A stretch of DNA of 64,000 nt from Massilia rhizosphaerae (GCF_016093545.1 NZ_JADKYX010000012.1:124001-188000); one strand, 5' to 3'. Positions 51,013-63,205 are shown, counted from the first letter of the stretch. Notes: generated from the sequence alone by a model not told the origin. Numbers and translations are program-made.

Positions 51013-52947
51013 ATGTTATTTCCGACAGAATTCGACGTGATCGTCGTCGGCGGCGGCCATGCCGGCACCGAAGCGGCGCTCGCGTCTGCGCGCATGGGCC
51101 AAAAAACCCTGTTGCTCACTCACAATATCGAAACCCTGGGCGCGATGTCCTGCAACCCGTCCATCGGCGGCATCGGCAAGGGCCACCTCGTCAAGGAGGT
51201 CGATGCCATGGGCGGCGCAATGGCGATCGCCACCGACGAAGCCGGCATCCAGTTCCGCATCCTGAACTCCTCCAAGGGCCCTGCCGTGCGCGCCACCCGT
51301 GCCCAGGCCGACCGCATGCTGTACAAGCAGGCGATCCGTTCGCGCCTGGAAAATCAGCCGAACCTGTGGTTGTTCCAGCAGGCCGTCGATGACTTGATGG
51401 TCGAAGGCGACCGCGTCGTCGGGGCCGTCACGCAGATCGGCTTGCGCTTCCGGTCGCGCGCCGTCGTGCTGACGGCCGGCACTTTCCTCGACGGTAAGAT
51501 CCACGTCGGCCTGCAAAACTACTCGGCCGGTCGCGCGGGCGATCCGCCGGCCGTGTCGCTATCGTCGCGCCTGAAGGAATTGAAACTGCCGCAGGGCCGT
51601 TTGAAGACGGGGACGCCGCCGCGCATCGACGGCCGCAGCATCGATTTTTCCGTCATGACGGAACAGCCGGGCGACCTGGATCCGGTGCCGGTGTTCTCGT
51701 ACATGGGGAACGCGGCCATGCACCCGAAGCAGCTGCCGTGCTGGGTGACGCATACGAATGCGCAGACGCACGACATCATCCGTAACGGCCTCGACCGCAG
51801 CCCGATGTACACGGGCGTGATCGAGGGCGTCGGCCCGCGCTACTGCCCGTCGATCGAAGACAAGATCCATCGTTTTGCGTCGAAGGAATCGCACCAGATC
51901 TTCCTGGAGCCGGAAGGCCTGACGACGAACGAGTTTTATCCGAACGGTATCTCGACGAGCCTGCCGTTCGACGTGCAATTGGCGCTGGTGCGCTCGATGC
52001 GCGGCCTGGAGAACGCGTTCATCCTCCGTCCCGGCTACGCGATCGAATACGATTATTTCGACCCGCGCGGCCTGAAGGCGTCGCTGGAGACGAAGGCGAT
52101 CGGCGGTCTGTTTTTCGCGGGCCAGATCAACGGGACGACCGGTTACGAAGAAGCCGCGGCGCAGGGCATGCTGGCGGGTATCAATGCGGCATTGCAGACG
52201 CAGGGCCGCGACGCATGGACGCCGTCCCGTTCCGAAGCCTACCTCGGCGTGCTCGTCGACGACCTGACGACGCAGGGCGTCGCGGAACCGTATCGCATGT
52301 TCACGAGCCGTGCGGAATACCGTCTGTCGTTGCGTGAAGACAATGCCGACATGCGCCTGACGGAGATCGGCCGCAAGCTGGGTGTCGTCGGCGATGCGCA
52401 GTGGGAAGCGTTCGAGCGCAAGCGGGAAGCCGTCGCGGTCGAACTGGAACGCCTGCGCTCGACGTGGGTCAACCCGCGCATCCTGGCGGCCGCCGAATCC
52501 GAGCGGGTGATCGGCCAGGCCATCGAGCGCGAATACAATCTCGCCGACTTGCTGCGCCGGCCGGGCGTCGAGTACGACAAGCTGGTGACCTTGCAGGGCG
52601 TCGACGGCCAGGCGCTGGGCGGCCCGGGCGTGACCGACTCGGCCGTAAAGGAGCAAGTCGAGATCCAGCTGAAATATTCGGGCTATATCAATCGCCAGGC
52701 GCGCGAGGTCGAGCGTCACGACTACTACGAAAACCTCAAGCTGCCGGACAACCTGAACTACCTGGAAATCCAGGCCCTGTCGATCGAAGTGCGCCAGAAG
52801 CTCGACAAGCAGCGTCCGGAAACGCTGGGCCAGGCATCGCGTATTTCCGGCGTGACGCCGGCGGCAATTTCTCTGCTGCTCGTGCACCTGAAGAAGCGCG
52901 GCGCGAAAGGTTTTACGAATGTGCCGAACGAGGAATCGGCCGCATGA
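51013..52947 (+). CDS. mnmG: tRNA uridine-5-carboxymethylaminomethyl modification enzyme
   Basis: A 644-residue FAD protein that, with MnmE, adds the cmnm5 group to wobble U34 of tRNAs. It has FDVIVVGGGHAGTEAALASARMG (FAD site), CNPSIGGIGKGHLVKEVDA, the GTPPRIDGRSIDF region and the C-terminal helical MnmE/tRNA-binding domain. ATG at 51013 gives the canonical N-terminus. Stop and rsmG start overlap (ATGA). mnmG-rsmG-parAB order is the origin-proximal cluster of many proteobacteria. Confidence 0.97.
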   Translation: MLFPTEFDVIVVGGGHAGTEAALASARMGQKTLLLTHNIETLGAMSCNPSIGGIGKGHLVKEVDAMGGAMAIATDEAGIQFRILNSSKGPAVRATRAQADRMLYKQAIRSRLENQPNLWLFQQAVDDLMVEGDRVVGAVTQIGLRFRSRAVVLTAGTFLDGKIHVGLQNYSAGRAGDPPAVSLSSRLKELKLPQGRLKTGTPPRIDGRSIDFSVMTEQPGDLDPVPVFSYMGNAAMHPKQLPCWVTHTNAQTHDIIRNGLDRSPMYTGVIEGVGPRYCPSIEDKIHRFASKESHQIFLEPEGLTTNEFYPNGISTSLPFDVQLALVRSMRGLENAFILRPGYAIEYDYFDPRGLKASLETKAIGGLFFAGQINGTTGYEEAAAQGMLAGINAALQTQGRDAWTPSRSEAYLGVLVDDLTTQGVAEPYRMFTSRAEYRLSLREDNADMRLTEIGRKLGVVGDAQWEAFERKREAVAVELERLRSTWVNPRILAAAESERVIGQAIEREYNLADLLRRPGVEYDKLVTLQGVDGQALGGPGVTDSAVKEQVEIQLKYSGYINRQAREVERHDYYENLKLPDNLNYLEIQALSIEVRQKLDKQRPETLGQASRISGVTPAAISLLLVHLKKRGAKGFTNVPNEESAA

Positions 52948-53591
52948 AGAATTTCGACCGTACCGCCTTGTCCGCCGTACTGGGCGAGGGCATCGCCGCG
53001 ATGCACCTCGACGTGACGCCGGCCCAGCAGGACAAGCTGATGGATTACCTGGCCATGATGTTCAAGTGGAACGCCGTGTACAACCTGACGTCGTTGCGCG
53101 ATCCGATGCAGATGGTCACGCACCATTTGCTGGATTCTTTGGCCGCCGTGCCGGCGTTCGCGGGCGCGCGCAATGTGCTGGACGTGGGTTCGGGCGGGGG
53201 ATTGCCGGGGATCGTGCTGGCGATCGTGCGTCCGGACATGAACGTGTCGATGATCGACACCGTGCACAAAAAGACGGCCTTTTTGACGCAGGTGAAGGCG
53301 CAACTCAGCCTGACGAACGTGACGGTGTACACGGCGCGGGTGGAGCAGCTGCAGGTGAGCGACAAATTCGACGTCATCACGTCACGTGCTTTTGCCGACC
53401 TCTCGGATTTCGTCAACTGGTCCAGTCATTTGCTGGCAGACGGCGGCCGCTATATCGCCCTGAAAGGGGTGGCCCCGAAAGACGAGCAGGAACGGCTGCC
53501 GGCCGAGTGGAAGGTGGCCGGGGTGGAATCGCTGCACGTGCCAAAGCTGGATGCCGAACGTCACCTGGTATTCATCGAACGTTCCACGTGA
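52944..53591 (+). CDS. rsmG: 16S rRNA (guanine527-N7)-methyltransferase
   Basis: A 215-residue SAM methyltransferase of the GidB family: FKWNAVYNLTSLRDPMQMVTHHLLDSLA, NVLDVGSGGGLPGIVLAI (SAM site) and VITSRAFADL. It modifies G527 of 16S rRNA; loss gives low-level streptomycin resistance in other bacteria. It overlaps the mnmG stop. Its last codons overlap a parS-like site. Confidence 0.96.
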   Translation: MKNFDRTALSAVLGEGIAAMHLDVTPAQQDKLMDYLAMMFKWNAVYNLTSLRDPMQMVTHHLLDSLAAVPAFAGARNVLDVGSGGGLPGIVLAIVRPDMNVSMIDTVHKKTAFLTQVKAQLSLTNVTVYTARVEQLQVSDKFDVITSRAFADLSDFVNWSSHLLADGGRYIALKGVAPKDEQERLPAEWKVAGVESLHVPKLDAERHLVFIERST

Positions 53592-53595
53592 AACA
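53580..53595. promoter_or_regulatory. parS: parS-like site 3 at the end of rsmG
   Basis: CGTTCCACGTGAAACA differs from the palindromic consensus at the first base. It straddles the rsmG stop codon, 137 bp before parA. Confidence 0.75.
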
Positions 53596-53639
53596 ATCGA
53601 AGCAATCGCGCCGCATGCGCCGGCGCATGGGGATAAAAA

Positions 53640-53715
53640 GATAAACCGTATAACCAGTTTATATCGTTGTTACCATATAAACCGTATAAATCGTTTTAAT
53701 GGTATTAACGGTATG
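53640..53715. promoter_or_regulatory. AT-rich leader with ACCGTATAA repeats before parA
   Basis: AAACCGTATAA occurs at 53643 and again at about 53680, with GGTATTAACGGTATG following. The 76-bp stretch is much more AT-rich than its surroundings and is suited to a parAB promoter/operator. Confidence 0.45.
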
Positions 53716-53731
53716 ACTGAACAAGGCATAC

Positions 53732-54502
53732 ATGGCGAAAATTTTTTGCGTAGCAAACCAGAAGGGCGGGGTCGGCAAGACCACCACCAGCGTGAATCTG
53801 TCCGCCGGTCTCGCCAAGTTGGACCAGCGCGTGCTGCTGGTCGACCTCGACCCGCAGGGCAATGCCACCATGGGTGCGGGGATCAACAAGGCGGGGCTCA
53901 CCTCGTCGATCTATGAGGTCCTGCTGGGCGAAGCCGACGTGGCGGCGGCGCGCCTGCGCAGCGAAGCGGGGCGCTTCGACGTGCTGCCGGCCAACCGCGA
54001 ACTGGCCGGCGCCGAAGTCGAGATGGTCGCGCTGGAAAACCGCGAGCGCCGCCTCAAGGAGGCGCTGGCCAAGGTCGACGCCGATTACGACTTCATCCTG
54101 ATCGACTGCCCGCCGGCGCTGTCGATGCTGACCTTGAACGGCCTCGTGTCCGCGCACGGCGTGATCATCCCGATGCAGTGCGAGTACTACGCGCTGGAAG
54201 GCTTGTCCGACCTCGTGAACACGATCAAGAAGGTGCACGCGAATCTGAACCATGATTTGCGCATCATCGGCCTGCTGCGCGTGATGTTCGATCCGCGCAT
54301 GACGTTGTCGCAACAGGTCTCGGCCCAGCTCGAGCAGCATTTCGGCGACAAGGTGTTCAAGACGATCATCCCGCGCAATGTGCGCCTGGCGGAAGCACCG
54401 TCGTACGGCATCCCGGGCGTCACGTTCGATCCGTCCTCGAAAGGCGCACAGGCTTATATCGCCTTCGGCGCGGAGATGGTCGAACGCATCAAGACTATGT
54501 AA
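53732..54502 (+). CDS. parA: chromosome-partitioning ATPase ParA
   Basis: A 256-residue Walker-type ATPase: deviant Walker A KGGVGKTTT at about 11-19, LLVDLDPQGNATMG, FILIDCPPAL (Walker B). With ParB and parS it segregates origin regions. Chromosomal Soj-type length without an N-terminal HTH. Followed 17 bp later by parB. Confidence 0.97.
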   Translation: MAKIFCVANQKGGVGKTTTSVNLSAGLAKLDQRVLLVDLDPQGNATMGAGINKAGLTSSIYEVLLGEADVAAARLRSEAGRFDVLPANRELAGAEVEMVALENRERRLKEALAKVDADYDFILIDCPPALSMLTLNGLVSAHGVIIPMQCEYYALEGLSDLVNTIKKVHANLNHDLRIIGLLRVMFDPRMTLSQQVSAQLEQHFGDKVFKTIIPRNVRLAEAPSYGIPGVTFDPSSKGAQAYIAFGAEMVERIKTM

Positions 54503-54519
54503 CCAGAAATAGACAAGTT

Positions 54520-55404
54520 ATGGCAACCAAAAAACTCAAAGGTCTCGGCCGCGGTCTCGACGCGCTGCTCGGCGGGGACGCCTCGGCGCCGCCGGCCGCG
54601 CCCAGCGGCGCGCCGTCCCTGCTGCCGGTCGCGCAGATCCAGGCCGGCAAATACCAGCCGCGCACGCGCATGGACGACGGCTCGCTGTCCGAGCTGGCCG
54701 CATCCATCAAGTCGCAAGGCATCATGCAGCCCGTGCTCGTCCGTCCGATCGACGGATCCGCCTCCGGCGCCCGCTACGAGATCATCGCCGGCGAACGGCG
54801 CTTCCGCGCGGCGCAACTCGCCGGCCTGGACGAGATTCCCGTCCTCGTGCGCGAAGTGGACGACCAGAACGCCGCGGCGATGGCGCTCATCGAGAACATC
54901 CAGCGCGAAGACTTGAATCCGCTGGAAGAAGCGCAGGGCATCGCGCGCCTGATCTCGGAATTCAGTTTTACGCACGAGCAGGCCGCGCAGGCCGTCGGCC
55001 GCTCGCGCAGCGCCGTGTCGAACCTGCTGCGCCTCGTGAACCTGGCGCAACCGGTGCAGACGATGCTGATGGCCGGCGACATCGACATGGGGCACGCGCG
55101 CGCGCTCCTGGCCGTCGACGCCGCCAGCCAGATCGGCCTGGCGAACCAGGTGATCGCCAAGCGCCTGTCCGTGCGCGAGACCGAAAAAATGGTGGCGCGC
55201 GCGCTGGAAGAGCAGAACGCACCGCCGGTCGCGCCCCGTCAGAAGGAAAAGTCGGGCGACATCGTGCGTCTCGAGGAAGAACTGTCCGACCGCCTCGCCA
55301 CGCCCGTGATGTTCAAGATGGGACCGAAAGGCAAGGGGCAGTTGATCATCGACTTCGCCGACCTCGACGTCCTCGACACCGTCCTCGCGCGCCTGCGCGC
55401 TTAG
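54520..55404 (+). CDS. parB: chromosome-partitioning protein ParB
   Basis: A 294-residue ParB/Spo0J protein. It starts with the ParA-interacting motif KLKGLGRGLDALLGG and has the CTPase domain boxes GERRFRAAQLAGLDEIPV and ENIQREDLNPLEEA, the HTH (THEQAAQAVGRSRSAVSNLLRL) and a C-terminal dimerisation domain. It loads at the parS sites at 49793, 50909 and 53580. Confidence 0.97.
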   Translation: MATKKLKGLGRGLDALLGGDASAPPAAPSGAPSLLPVAQIQAGKYQPRTRMDDGSLSELAASIKSQGIMQPVLVRPIDGSASGARYEIIAGERRFRAAQLAGLDEIPVLVREVDDQNAAAMALIENIQREDLNPLEEAQGIARLISEFSFTHEQAAQAVGRSRSAVSNLLRLVNLAQPVQTMLMAGDIDMGHARALLAVDAASQIGLANQVIAKRLSVRETEKMVARALEEQNAPPVAPRQKEKSGDIVRLEEELSDRLATPVMFKMGPKGKGQLIIDFADLDVLDTVLARLRA

Positions 55405-55771
55405 GCCACACCCGCCGCGCACAGGCCCCCGGTGCACGGCCTGTTGTAATTAAGACACAGGAGCGACGCTCTTCGGTGCAGCGTCGCACCATCGCGGGCA
55501 CGCCTGCGCATCAATTAAGTGCGCCGCGCGTTCCGGTGTAATGCTCGTTACGACGGCGAATATAGAGGCATCCAATCTTGCGGGACGCGCCGCCCGATGC
55601 CGGCAATTCATCATTTCCAGGTCCTATCTCCATGTTTTTGCTATCAAATCATACAACTTTACGCAGGCAGAATCGTTTGACTCAGTCTGGCGCAAGCACT
55701 TATAATCTCCGGGATTTCTGTAATTACCACGCCGTAACTAAGCTCCCGACGGCTTGCGCGAAAATAAGAAC
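55405..55771. other. intergenic region between parB and the atp operon
   Basis: About 370 bp without a gene; presumed promoter of the ATP synthase operon. A hairpin GCGACGCT / AGCGTCGC sits at 55463-55487. The part from 55610 to 55740 is AT-rich. Confidence 0.5.
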
Positions 55772-56116
55772 ATGCTGCGCATAGTCTCCCTGCAATTAAT
55801 AGCAACAACAGTCGCTGGTTTGATCGCCGGACTGCTGTGGGGCGGGGCTGCGATGTTTTCCGCGGTTCTGGGTGGATTGTGTTGTGTCGTCCCCAACGGC
55901 CTGTTCGCGCTGCGCCTGTTCGCAAGCGCGCGCCGACCGGGCGCCGCAAACCCGATGTCGTTTTTCATCGGCGAATTTATAAAGATTGCGTCGACACTCG
56001 CTTTCCTAGGGGCGATTGTCTGGTTGTACCACGACCTGAACTGGCCGGCGCTCCTCGGCGGCTTCATCGTGGCGCTCAAAAGTTACATCATCTTATTGTT
56101 TAGGCACCGTAAATGA
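55772..56116 (+). CDS. atpI: ATP synthase subunit I
   Basis: A 114-residue membrane protein with four segments and the family pattern GLIAGLLWGGAAMFSAVLGGLCCVVPN, thought to help c-ring assembly or Mg uptake. ATG at 55772 is preferred; an in-frame TTG lies 18 bp upstream. Its stop overlaps the atpB start (ATGA). Confidence 0.88.
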   Translation: MLRIVSLQLIATTVAGLIAGLLWGGAAMFSAVLGGLCCVVPNGLFALRLFASARRPGAANPMSFFIGEFIKIASTLAFLGAIVWLYHDLNWPALLGGFIVALKSYIILLFRHRK

Positions 56117-56997
56117 CTACTGAAAACGTGGCGGGAGCAGCACAACCAGCGGGTGAGCACGTCATCACCACTGGTGAATACATCACACACCACCTGCATC
56201 ACAACGCATCGCACATCCAGCACGGACCGATCGACTTTTCTGTCATCCACTATGACACAATTTTGTGGTCGGTGTTGCTTGCTGCTATTGCCTCGATCGT
56301 CCTGATCGCCGCCGCGCGCCGCGTCACCAGCGGCGTGCCGGGCCGTTTCCAGGGCATGGTCGAAATGGTCGTCGAGATGGTCGAAGACCAATCCAAAGCC
56401 ATCGTCCATGGCGACCGCACCTTCATCGCGCCGCTGGCCCTGGCCGTGTTCATCTGGGTCATCCTGATGAACTCGATGGACTTCCTGCCGGTCGACCTGT
56501 TCGCCACCATTTTCCGCGCGCTGGGCATCCATAATGCCGAAGGCCATGAGCCGTTCTTCCGCGTGGTCCCGACCGCCGACCTGAACGGTACGCTGGGCAT
56601 GTCGCTGGTCGTGCTGTTCTTCATGCTGTACTACAACATCAAGATCAAGGGCGTGGGCGGTTTCGTGCACGAGCTGTTCAATGCGCCGTTCGGTTCCCAT
56701 CCGGCCCTGTGGCCAGCCAACTTCGGCCTGAACCTCATCGAATTCGCTGCAAAAACTGTCTCGCTCGCAATGCGACTGTTCGGCAACATGTTTGCTGGCG
56801 AACTGATCTTCCTGCTGATCGCGCTGCTGGGCGCCCAGTGGGTTGGCTTCACGACCCAGAGTGTCCTGCTGTCGGGCCTGCACATTTTTGCCGGATCGAT
56901 CTGGGCAGTGTTCCACATCCTGATCGTGCTGTTGCAAGCTTTCATTTTCATGATGCTGACGCTGGTGTACCTCGGCCAGGCGCATGAGGGTCACTAA
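56113..56997 (+). CDS. atpB: ATP synthase Fo subunit a
   Basis: A 294-residue membrane subunit forming the proton half-channels. It contains the essential arginine segment AVSLAMRLFGNMFAGELIF and the N-terminal HHLHHNASHIQHG stretch. Length is somewhat over the E. coli protein (271). Confidence 0.97.
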   Translation: MTTENVAGAAQPAGEHVITTGEYITHHLHHNASHIQHGPIDFSVIHYDTILWSVLLAAIASIVLIAAARRVTSGVPGRFQGMVEMVVEMVEDQSKAIVHGDRTFIAPLALAVFIWVILMNSMDFLPVDLFATIFRALGIHNAEGHEPFFRVVPTADLNGTLGMSLVVLFFMLYYNIKIKGVGGFVHELFNAPFGSHPALWPANFGLNLIEFAAKTVSLAMRLFGNMFAGELIFLLIALLGAQWVGFTTQSVLLSGLHIFAGSIWAVFHILIVLLQAFIFMMLTLVYLGQAHEGH

Positions 56998-57066
56998 GCG
57001 GCATCTCGTTTTTGCAGTATCCAGTAATTTTATTTTTTACTTTTTTGATTATCTAAGGAGTTTTTG

Positions 57067-57312
57067 ATGACTAACGTCGCGTTCATTGCACTGGCTTGCG
57101 GTCTGATCATTGGTTTGGGTGCTATCGGTGCATGTATCGGTATCGGCATCATGGGCGGTAAGTTCATCGAAGCTTCGGCTCGCCAGCCTGAACTGATGAA
57201 CACCCTGCAGACCAAGATGTTCCTGCTGGCCGGCCTGATCGACGCCGCATTCCTGATCGGTGTCGGTATCGCGATGATGTTCGCATTCGCTGCCCCGAAT
57301 TTCGGCGGGTAA
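57067..57312 (+). CDS. atpE: ATP synthase Fo subunit c
   Basis: An 81-residue hairpin of two membrane helices with the polar loop ARQPE and the proton-carrying Asp59 (LLAGLIDAAFLIG). There is no sodium-type Gln/Glu/Thr set, so H+-coupled. AAGGAG lies upstream of the ATG at 57067; a hairpin follows. Confidence 0.97.
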   Translation: MTNVAFIALACGLIIGLGAIGACIGIGIMGGKFIEASARQPELMNTLQTKMFLLAGLIDAAFLIGVGIAMMFAFAAPNFGG

Positions 57313-57331
57313 TTCCCCGGACTCTTGAATA

Positions 57332-57365
57332 GCCGGGCCAGCGACGCACACCGCGTCGGCCCGGC
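57332..57365 (+). promoter_or_regulatory. hairpin between atpE and atpF
   Basis: GCCGGGCC...GGCCCGGC with an inner GCGACGC/GCGTC stem and no U-run. Probably an mRNA-stability or attenuation element setting the high subunit c level. Confidence 0.6.
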
Positions 57366-57392
57366 GTACTTCATTCTGAGAAGGAAAAAGCT

Positions 57393-57863
57393 GTGAACTT
57401 AAACGCCACAATGTTTGTGCAGTCCATTGTGTTCCTCATCCTGGCGTGGGTCGTCGCGAAATTCGTGTGGCCGCCGGTGATGGGTGCGCTGGATGCACGT
57501 GCAACCAAGATCGCTGAAGGTCTGGCCGCAGCCGACCAGGGCAAGCAGGCCATGGCCGCTGCCGAGAAGCGCGTGCAGGTCGAACTGGCCAGCGCCCGCG
57601 ACGAAGGTGCCAAGCGCATCGCCGACGCCGAAAAGCGCGCCCAGATGGTCGCCGACGAGATCAAGGCCAATGCCCAGGCCGAAGCCGAGCGCATCGTCGC
57701 CCAGGCCCGTGCCGAAGCCGAGCAACAGGTAAGCAAGGCGCGCGAAGAACTGCGTGCCCAGGTGGCCACGCTGGCCGTCGCGGGTGCCGAGCAGATCCTC
57801 AAGCGCGAAGTGAACGCAGCGGCCCACGCCGACCTGCTGAACCAACTGGCGACTGAGCTGTAA
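57393..57863 (+). CDS. atpF: ATP synthase Fo subunit b
   Basis: A 156-residue peripheral-stalk subunit: one N-terminal membrane helix (FVQSIVFLILAWVVAKFVW) and a long Ala/Glu/Lys-rich helix for dimerisation. Start codon GTG at 57393 with AGAAGGA upstream. The N-terminus MNLNATMFVQ is as in other betaproteobacteria. Confidence 0.97.
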   Translation: MNLNATMFVQSIVFLILAWVVAKFVWPPVMGALDARATKIAEGLAAADQGKQAMAAAEKRVQVELASARDEGAKRIADAEKRAQMVADEIKANAQAEAERIVAQARAEAEQQVSKAREELRAQVATLAVAGAEQILKREVNAAAHADLLNQLATEL

Positions 57864-57865
57864 TC

Positions 57866-58399
57866 ATGGCTGAGCTCGCAACCGTTGCCCGCCCTTACGC
57901 CGAAGCGCTGTTCCGTGTCGCCCAAAACGGCGACATGAACGCCTGGTCGGCCGTCGTGTCGGAATTGGGCCAGATTGGTTCCAATGCCGACGTGCAAGCG
58001 TTCGCCAATAACCCGAACGTTACGCAAGCCCAGCTGGCCGACACGATTGCGTCCCTGGTCAAGTCGCCGCTGAACGCTGAAGCGAAGAACTTTATCTCGA
58101 TGCTGGCCGAAAACGGCCGCGTCGCCCTGCTGACCCATATCGCTGCCCAGTTCCACGAACTGAAGAATGCGCACGAAGGCGCCGCCGACGCGCACATCTT
58201 CAGCGCGTTCGACCTCGCTCCGGCGCAGGTGGGGCAGCTGGCCGCATCGCTGGAAAAGAAATTTGGCCGCAAGCTGAACCCAACGGTGACAGTGGATCCT
58301 TCGCTGATCGGTGGTGTGCGCGTGGTCGTTGGCGACGAAGTGCTCGACACCTCGGTGCGTGCGAAGCTGCAACAGATGCATGTTGCGCTCACCGCCTGA
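57866..58399 (+). CDS. atpH: ATP synthase F1 subunit delta
   Basis: A 177-residue subunit joining the stator to the F1 head: LATVARPYAEALFRVAQ start and the C-terminal VDPSLIGGVRVVVGDEVLDTSVRAKL motif. It starts 2 bp after atpF. Confidence 0.97.
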   Translation: MAELATVARPYAEALFRVAQNGDMNAWSAVVSELGQIGSNADVQAFANNPNVTQAQLADTIASLVKSPLNAEAKNFISMLAENGRVALLTHIAAQFHELKNAHEGAADAHIFSAFDLAPAQVGQLAASLEKKFGRKLNPTVTVDPSLIGGVRVVVGDEVLDTSVRAKLQQMHVALTA

Positions 58400-58471
58400 G
58401 GCATTCGCACGATACGCCGGCGCCCGACGCCCTTGCCCTACGCATCAAGAAACTATTAGGAGTTAGCACTC

Positions 58472-60007
<1,536 letters not shown>

Positions 60008-60060
60008 TCGATTCGGGATGGACACGCCGCCAGCGGCGCGCCCGTCCCGCCGACCAGGGT

Positions 60061-60090
60061 GAGGGCCGCTGGAAGCTTGCTGCGGCCCTC
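60061..60090 (+). promoter_or_regulatory. hairpin between atpA and atpG
   Basis: GAGGGCCGC / GCGGCCCTC perfect 9-bp stem with a 12-nt loop and no U-run, 22 bp before the atpG start. A likely mRNA-processing or stability element. Confidence 0.5.
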
Positions 60091-60111
60091 AAACCAAAGG
60101 AGTAAGGACTC

Positions 60112-60993
60112 ATGGCAGTAGGCAAAGAGATACGTGGCAAGATCAAAAGCGTAGAGAATACGAAGAAGATCACCAAGGCGATGGAAATGGTCGCCGCGTC
60201 CAAGATGCGCAAGGCGCAGGAACGGATGCGTGCCGCCCGTCCCTACAGTGAGAAGATTCGCAACATCACCGCCAATCTGGCTTCCACCAATCCGGAGTAC
60301 ACGCACCCGTTCATGGCCAAGGCCAAGGACGTCAAGCGCAATGCGGTCGGCTTCATCGTCGTCACGACCGACAAGGGTCTGTGCGGCGGCATGAACACCA
60401 ACGTGCTGCGTCAGGTGGTGCAGAAGACGCGCGAATTGGAACAAGCCGGCAACAGGATCGAAGCGGTCGCCATCGGCAACAAGGGCCTCGGTTTCCTCAA
60501 TCGTATCGGCGTGAACGTGATGTCGAGCCTGACCCAGATCGGCGACACGCCGCACCTGGAAAAGCTGATCGGCCCGATCAAGGTGATGCTGGACGCTTTC
60601 CAGGACGGCACGCTGGACGCCGTCTACCTGTGCTACACCCGGTTCATCAACACGATGAAGCAGGAGCCCGTCGTCGAGCAGCTGTTGCCGCTGCCGGCCA
60701 AGGCCCTCGAAGCGGACAAGGCCGGTTATGGATGGGATTACATCTATGAACCGGACGCGGCTTCCGTCATCGACGAACTGCTGGTGCGCTACGTCGAGGC
60801 GCTGGTCTACCAGGCGGTCGCCGAGAACCTGTCGTCCGAGCAATCGGCACGCATGGTGGCGATGAAGGCGGCAAGCGACAACGCGGGCAGCGTCATCGGT
60901 GAACTGAAGCTGGTCTATAACAAGACCCGCCAGGCTGCGATTACCAAAGAACTTTCCGAGATCGTCTCCGGCGCGGCGGCTATCAGCGCTTGA
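60112..60993 (+). CDS. atpG: ATP synthase F1 subunit gamma
   Basis: A 293-residue central-shaft subunit: KEIRGKIKSVENTKKITKAMEMVAASKM start, VTTDKGLCGGMNTN and the C-terminal helix LVYNKTRQAAITKELSEIVSGA. AGGAGTAAG precedes the ATG. Confidence 0.97.
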   Translation: MAVGKEIRGKIKSVENTKKITKAMEMVAASKMRKAQERMRAARPYSEKIRNITANLASTNPEYTHPFMAKAKDVKRNAVGFIVVTTDKGLCGGMNTNVLRQVVQKTRELEQAGNRIEAVAIGNKGLGFLNRIGVNVMSSLTQIGDTPHLEKLIGPIKVMLDAFQDGTLDAVYLCYTRFINTMKQEPVVEQLLPLPAKALEADKAGYGWDYIYEPDAASVIDELLVRYVEALVYQAVAENLSSEQSARMVAMKAASDNAGSVIGELKLVYNKTRQAAITKELSEIVSGAAAISA

Positions 60994-61088
60994 CGAACAC
61001 TCATTGATCGCGGGACAGGGCGAGCGCGTGCGCCGGTTGCTGTCCCCACAGGTCTTAACGAATTAAAACTATATCTGAAGGAACGAAA

Positions 61089-62492
<1,404 letters not shown>

Positions 62493-62518
62493 TCGCTTAG
62501 CCTCTTCAAAGGACACAC

Positions 62519-62944
62519 ATGGCAAATACCATTCACGTTGACGTCGTCTCGGCCGAAGAGCAGATCTTTTCGGGCGAAGCCGAGTTCGTCGCGTTGCCGG
62601 GTGAAGCAGGTGAGCTGGGTATCTACCCGATGCACACCCCCTTGATCACGCGCATCCGCCCGGGTGCCGTGCGCATCAAAGTGCCGGGCCGTAGCGACGA
62701 AGAGTTCGTGTTCGTCGCCGGCGGCATCCTGGAAGTCCAGCCGAAAGGCGTGACGGTCCTCGCCGACACCGCGATCCGCGGTGCCGACCTGGACGAAGCG
62801 AAAGCCCAGGAAGCCAAGCGCCGTGCCGAAGAGCAGATGCAGAACAAGGAATCGCAGATCGACTACGCCAAGGCGCAAGCCGAACTGGCGGCGGCGATCG
62901 CCCAGCTGGCGGCCATCGCCAAGCTGCGTCAAAAAGGACGCTGA
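62519..62944 (+). CDS. atpC: ATP synthase F1 subunit epsilon
   Basis: A 141-residue regulatory subunit: beta-sandwich (TIHVDVVSAEEQIFSGEAEF; LPGEAGELGIYPMHTPLITRIRPG) and a C-terminal helical hairpin. Last gene of the operon, followed by a terminator. Confidence 0.97.
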   Translation: MANTIHVDVVSAEEQIFSGEAEFVALPGEAGELGIYPMHTPLITRIRPGAVRIKVPGRSDEEFVFVAGGILEVQPKGVTVLADTAIRGADLDEAKAQEAKRRAEEQMQNKESQIDYAKAQAELAAAIAQLAAIAKLRQKGR

Positions 62945-62970
62945 TCGCGGCCGTTCGCGCGCTCAAAGAA

Positions 62971-62996
62971 AAGCAGCCTCCGGGCTGCTTTTTTAT
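62971..62996 (+). terminator. intrinsic terminator of the atp operon
   Basis: AAGCAGCC-TCCG-GGCTGCTT followed by TTTTATTT. Confidence 0.93.
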
Positions 62997-63003
62997 TTCC
63001 AAA

Positions 63004-63205
63004 ATTCGGGGTCAGAGCATGTTTTTCTTGAGATTCGGGGTCAGAGCAATTTTGGGAACAATATCTTTTGCACAAAAAAACGCTCGGAATCGACGCGGTT
63101 TGCGGACGGAGCGTGGCGTATATCGCGATAAGCTTTCTTGCAAACCATTGATAAAAAAAGTGCTCTGACCCCGAATTTTTGCCAAATTGTGCTCTGACCC
63201 CGAAT
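63004..63205. repeat. four-copy ATTCGGGGTCAGAGCA element
   Basis: The 16-mer ATTCGGGGTCAGAGCA occurs forward at 63004 and 63033 and inverted at 63161 and 63190, giving nested inverted ends around a 110-bp core. Spacings of 29 bp recur on both sides. It resembles REP/MITE-like repeats, possibly mobilised by REP-associated or other transposases in trans. No gene inside. Confidence 0.75.

Noticed and set aside
63004..63205. Possible CRISPR array
   Set aside because: Only four 16-bp copies in two orientations, no spacers of constant length and no cas genes.
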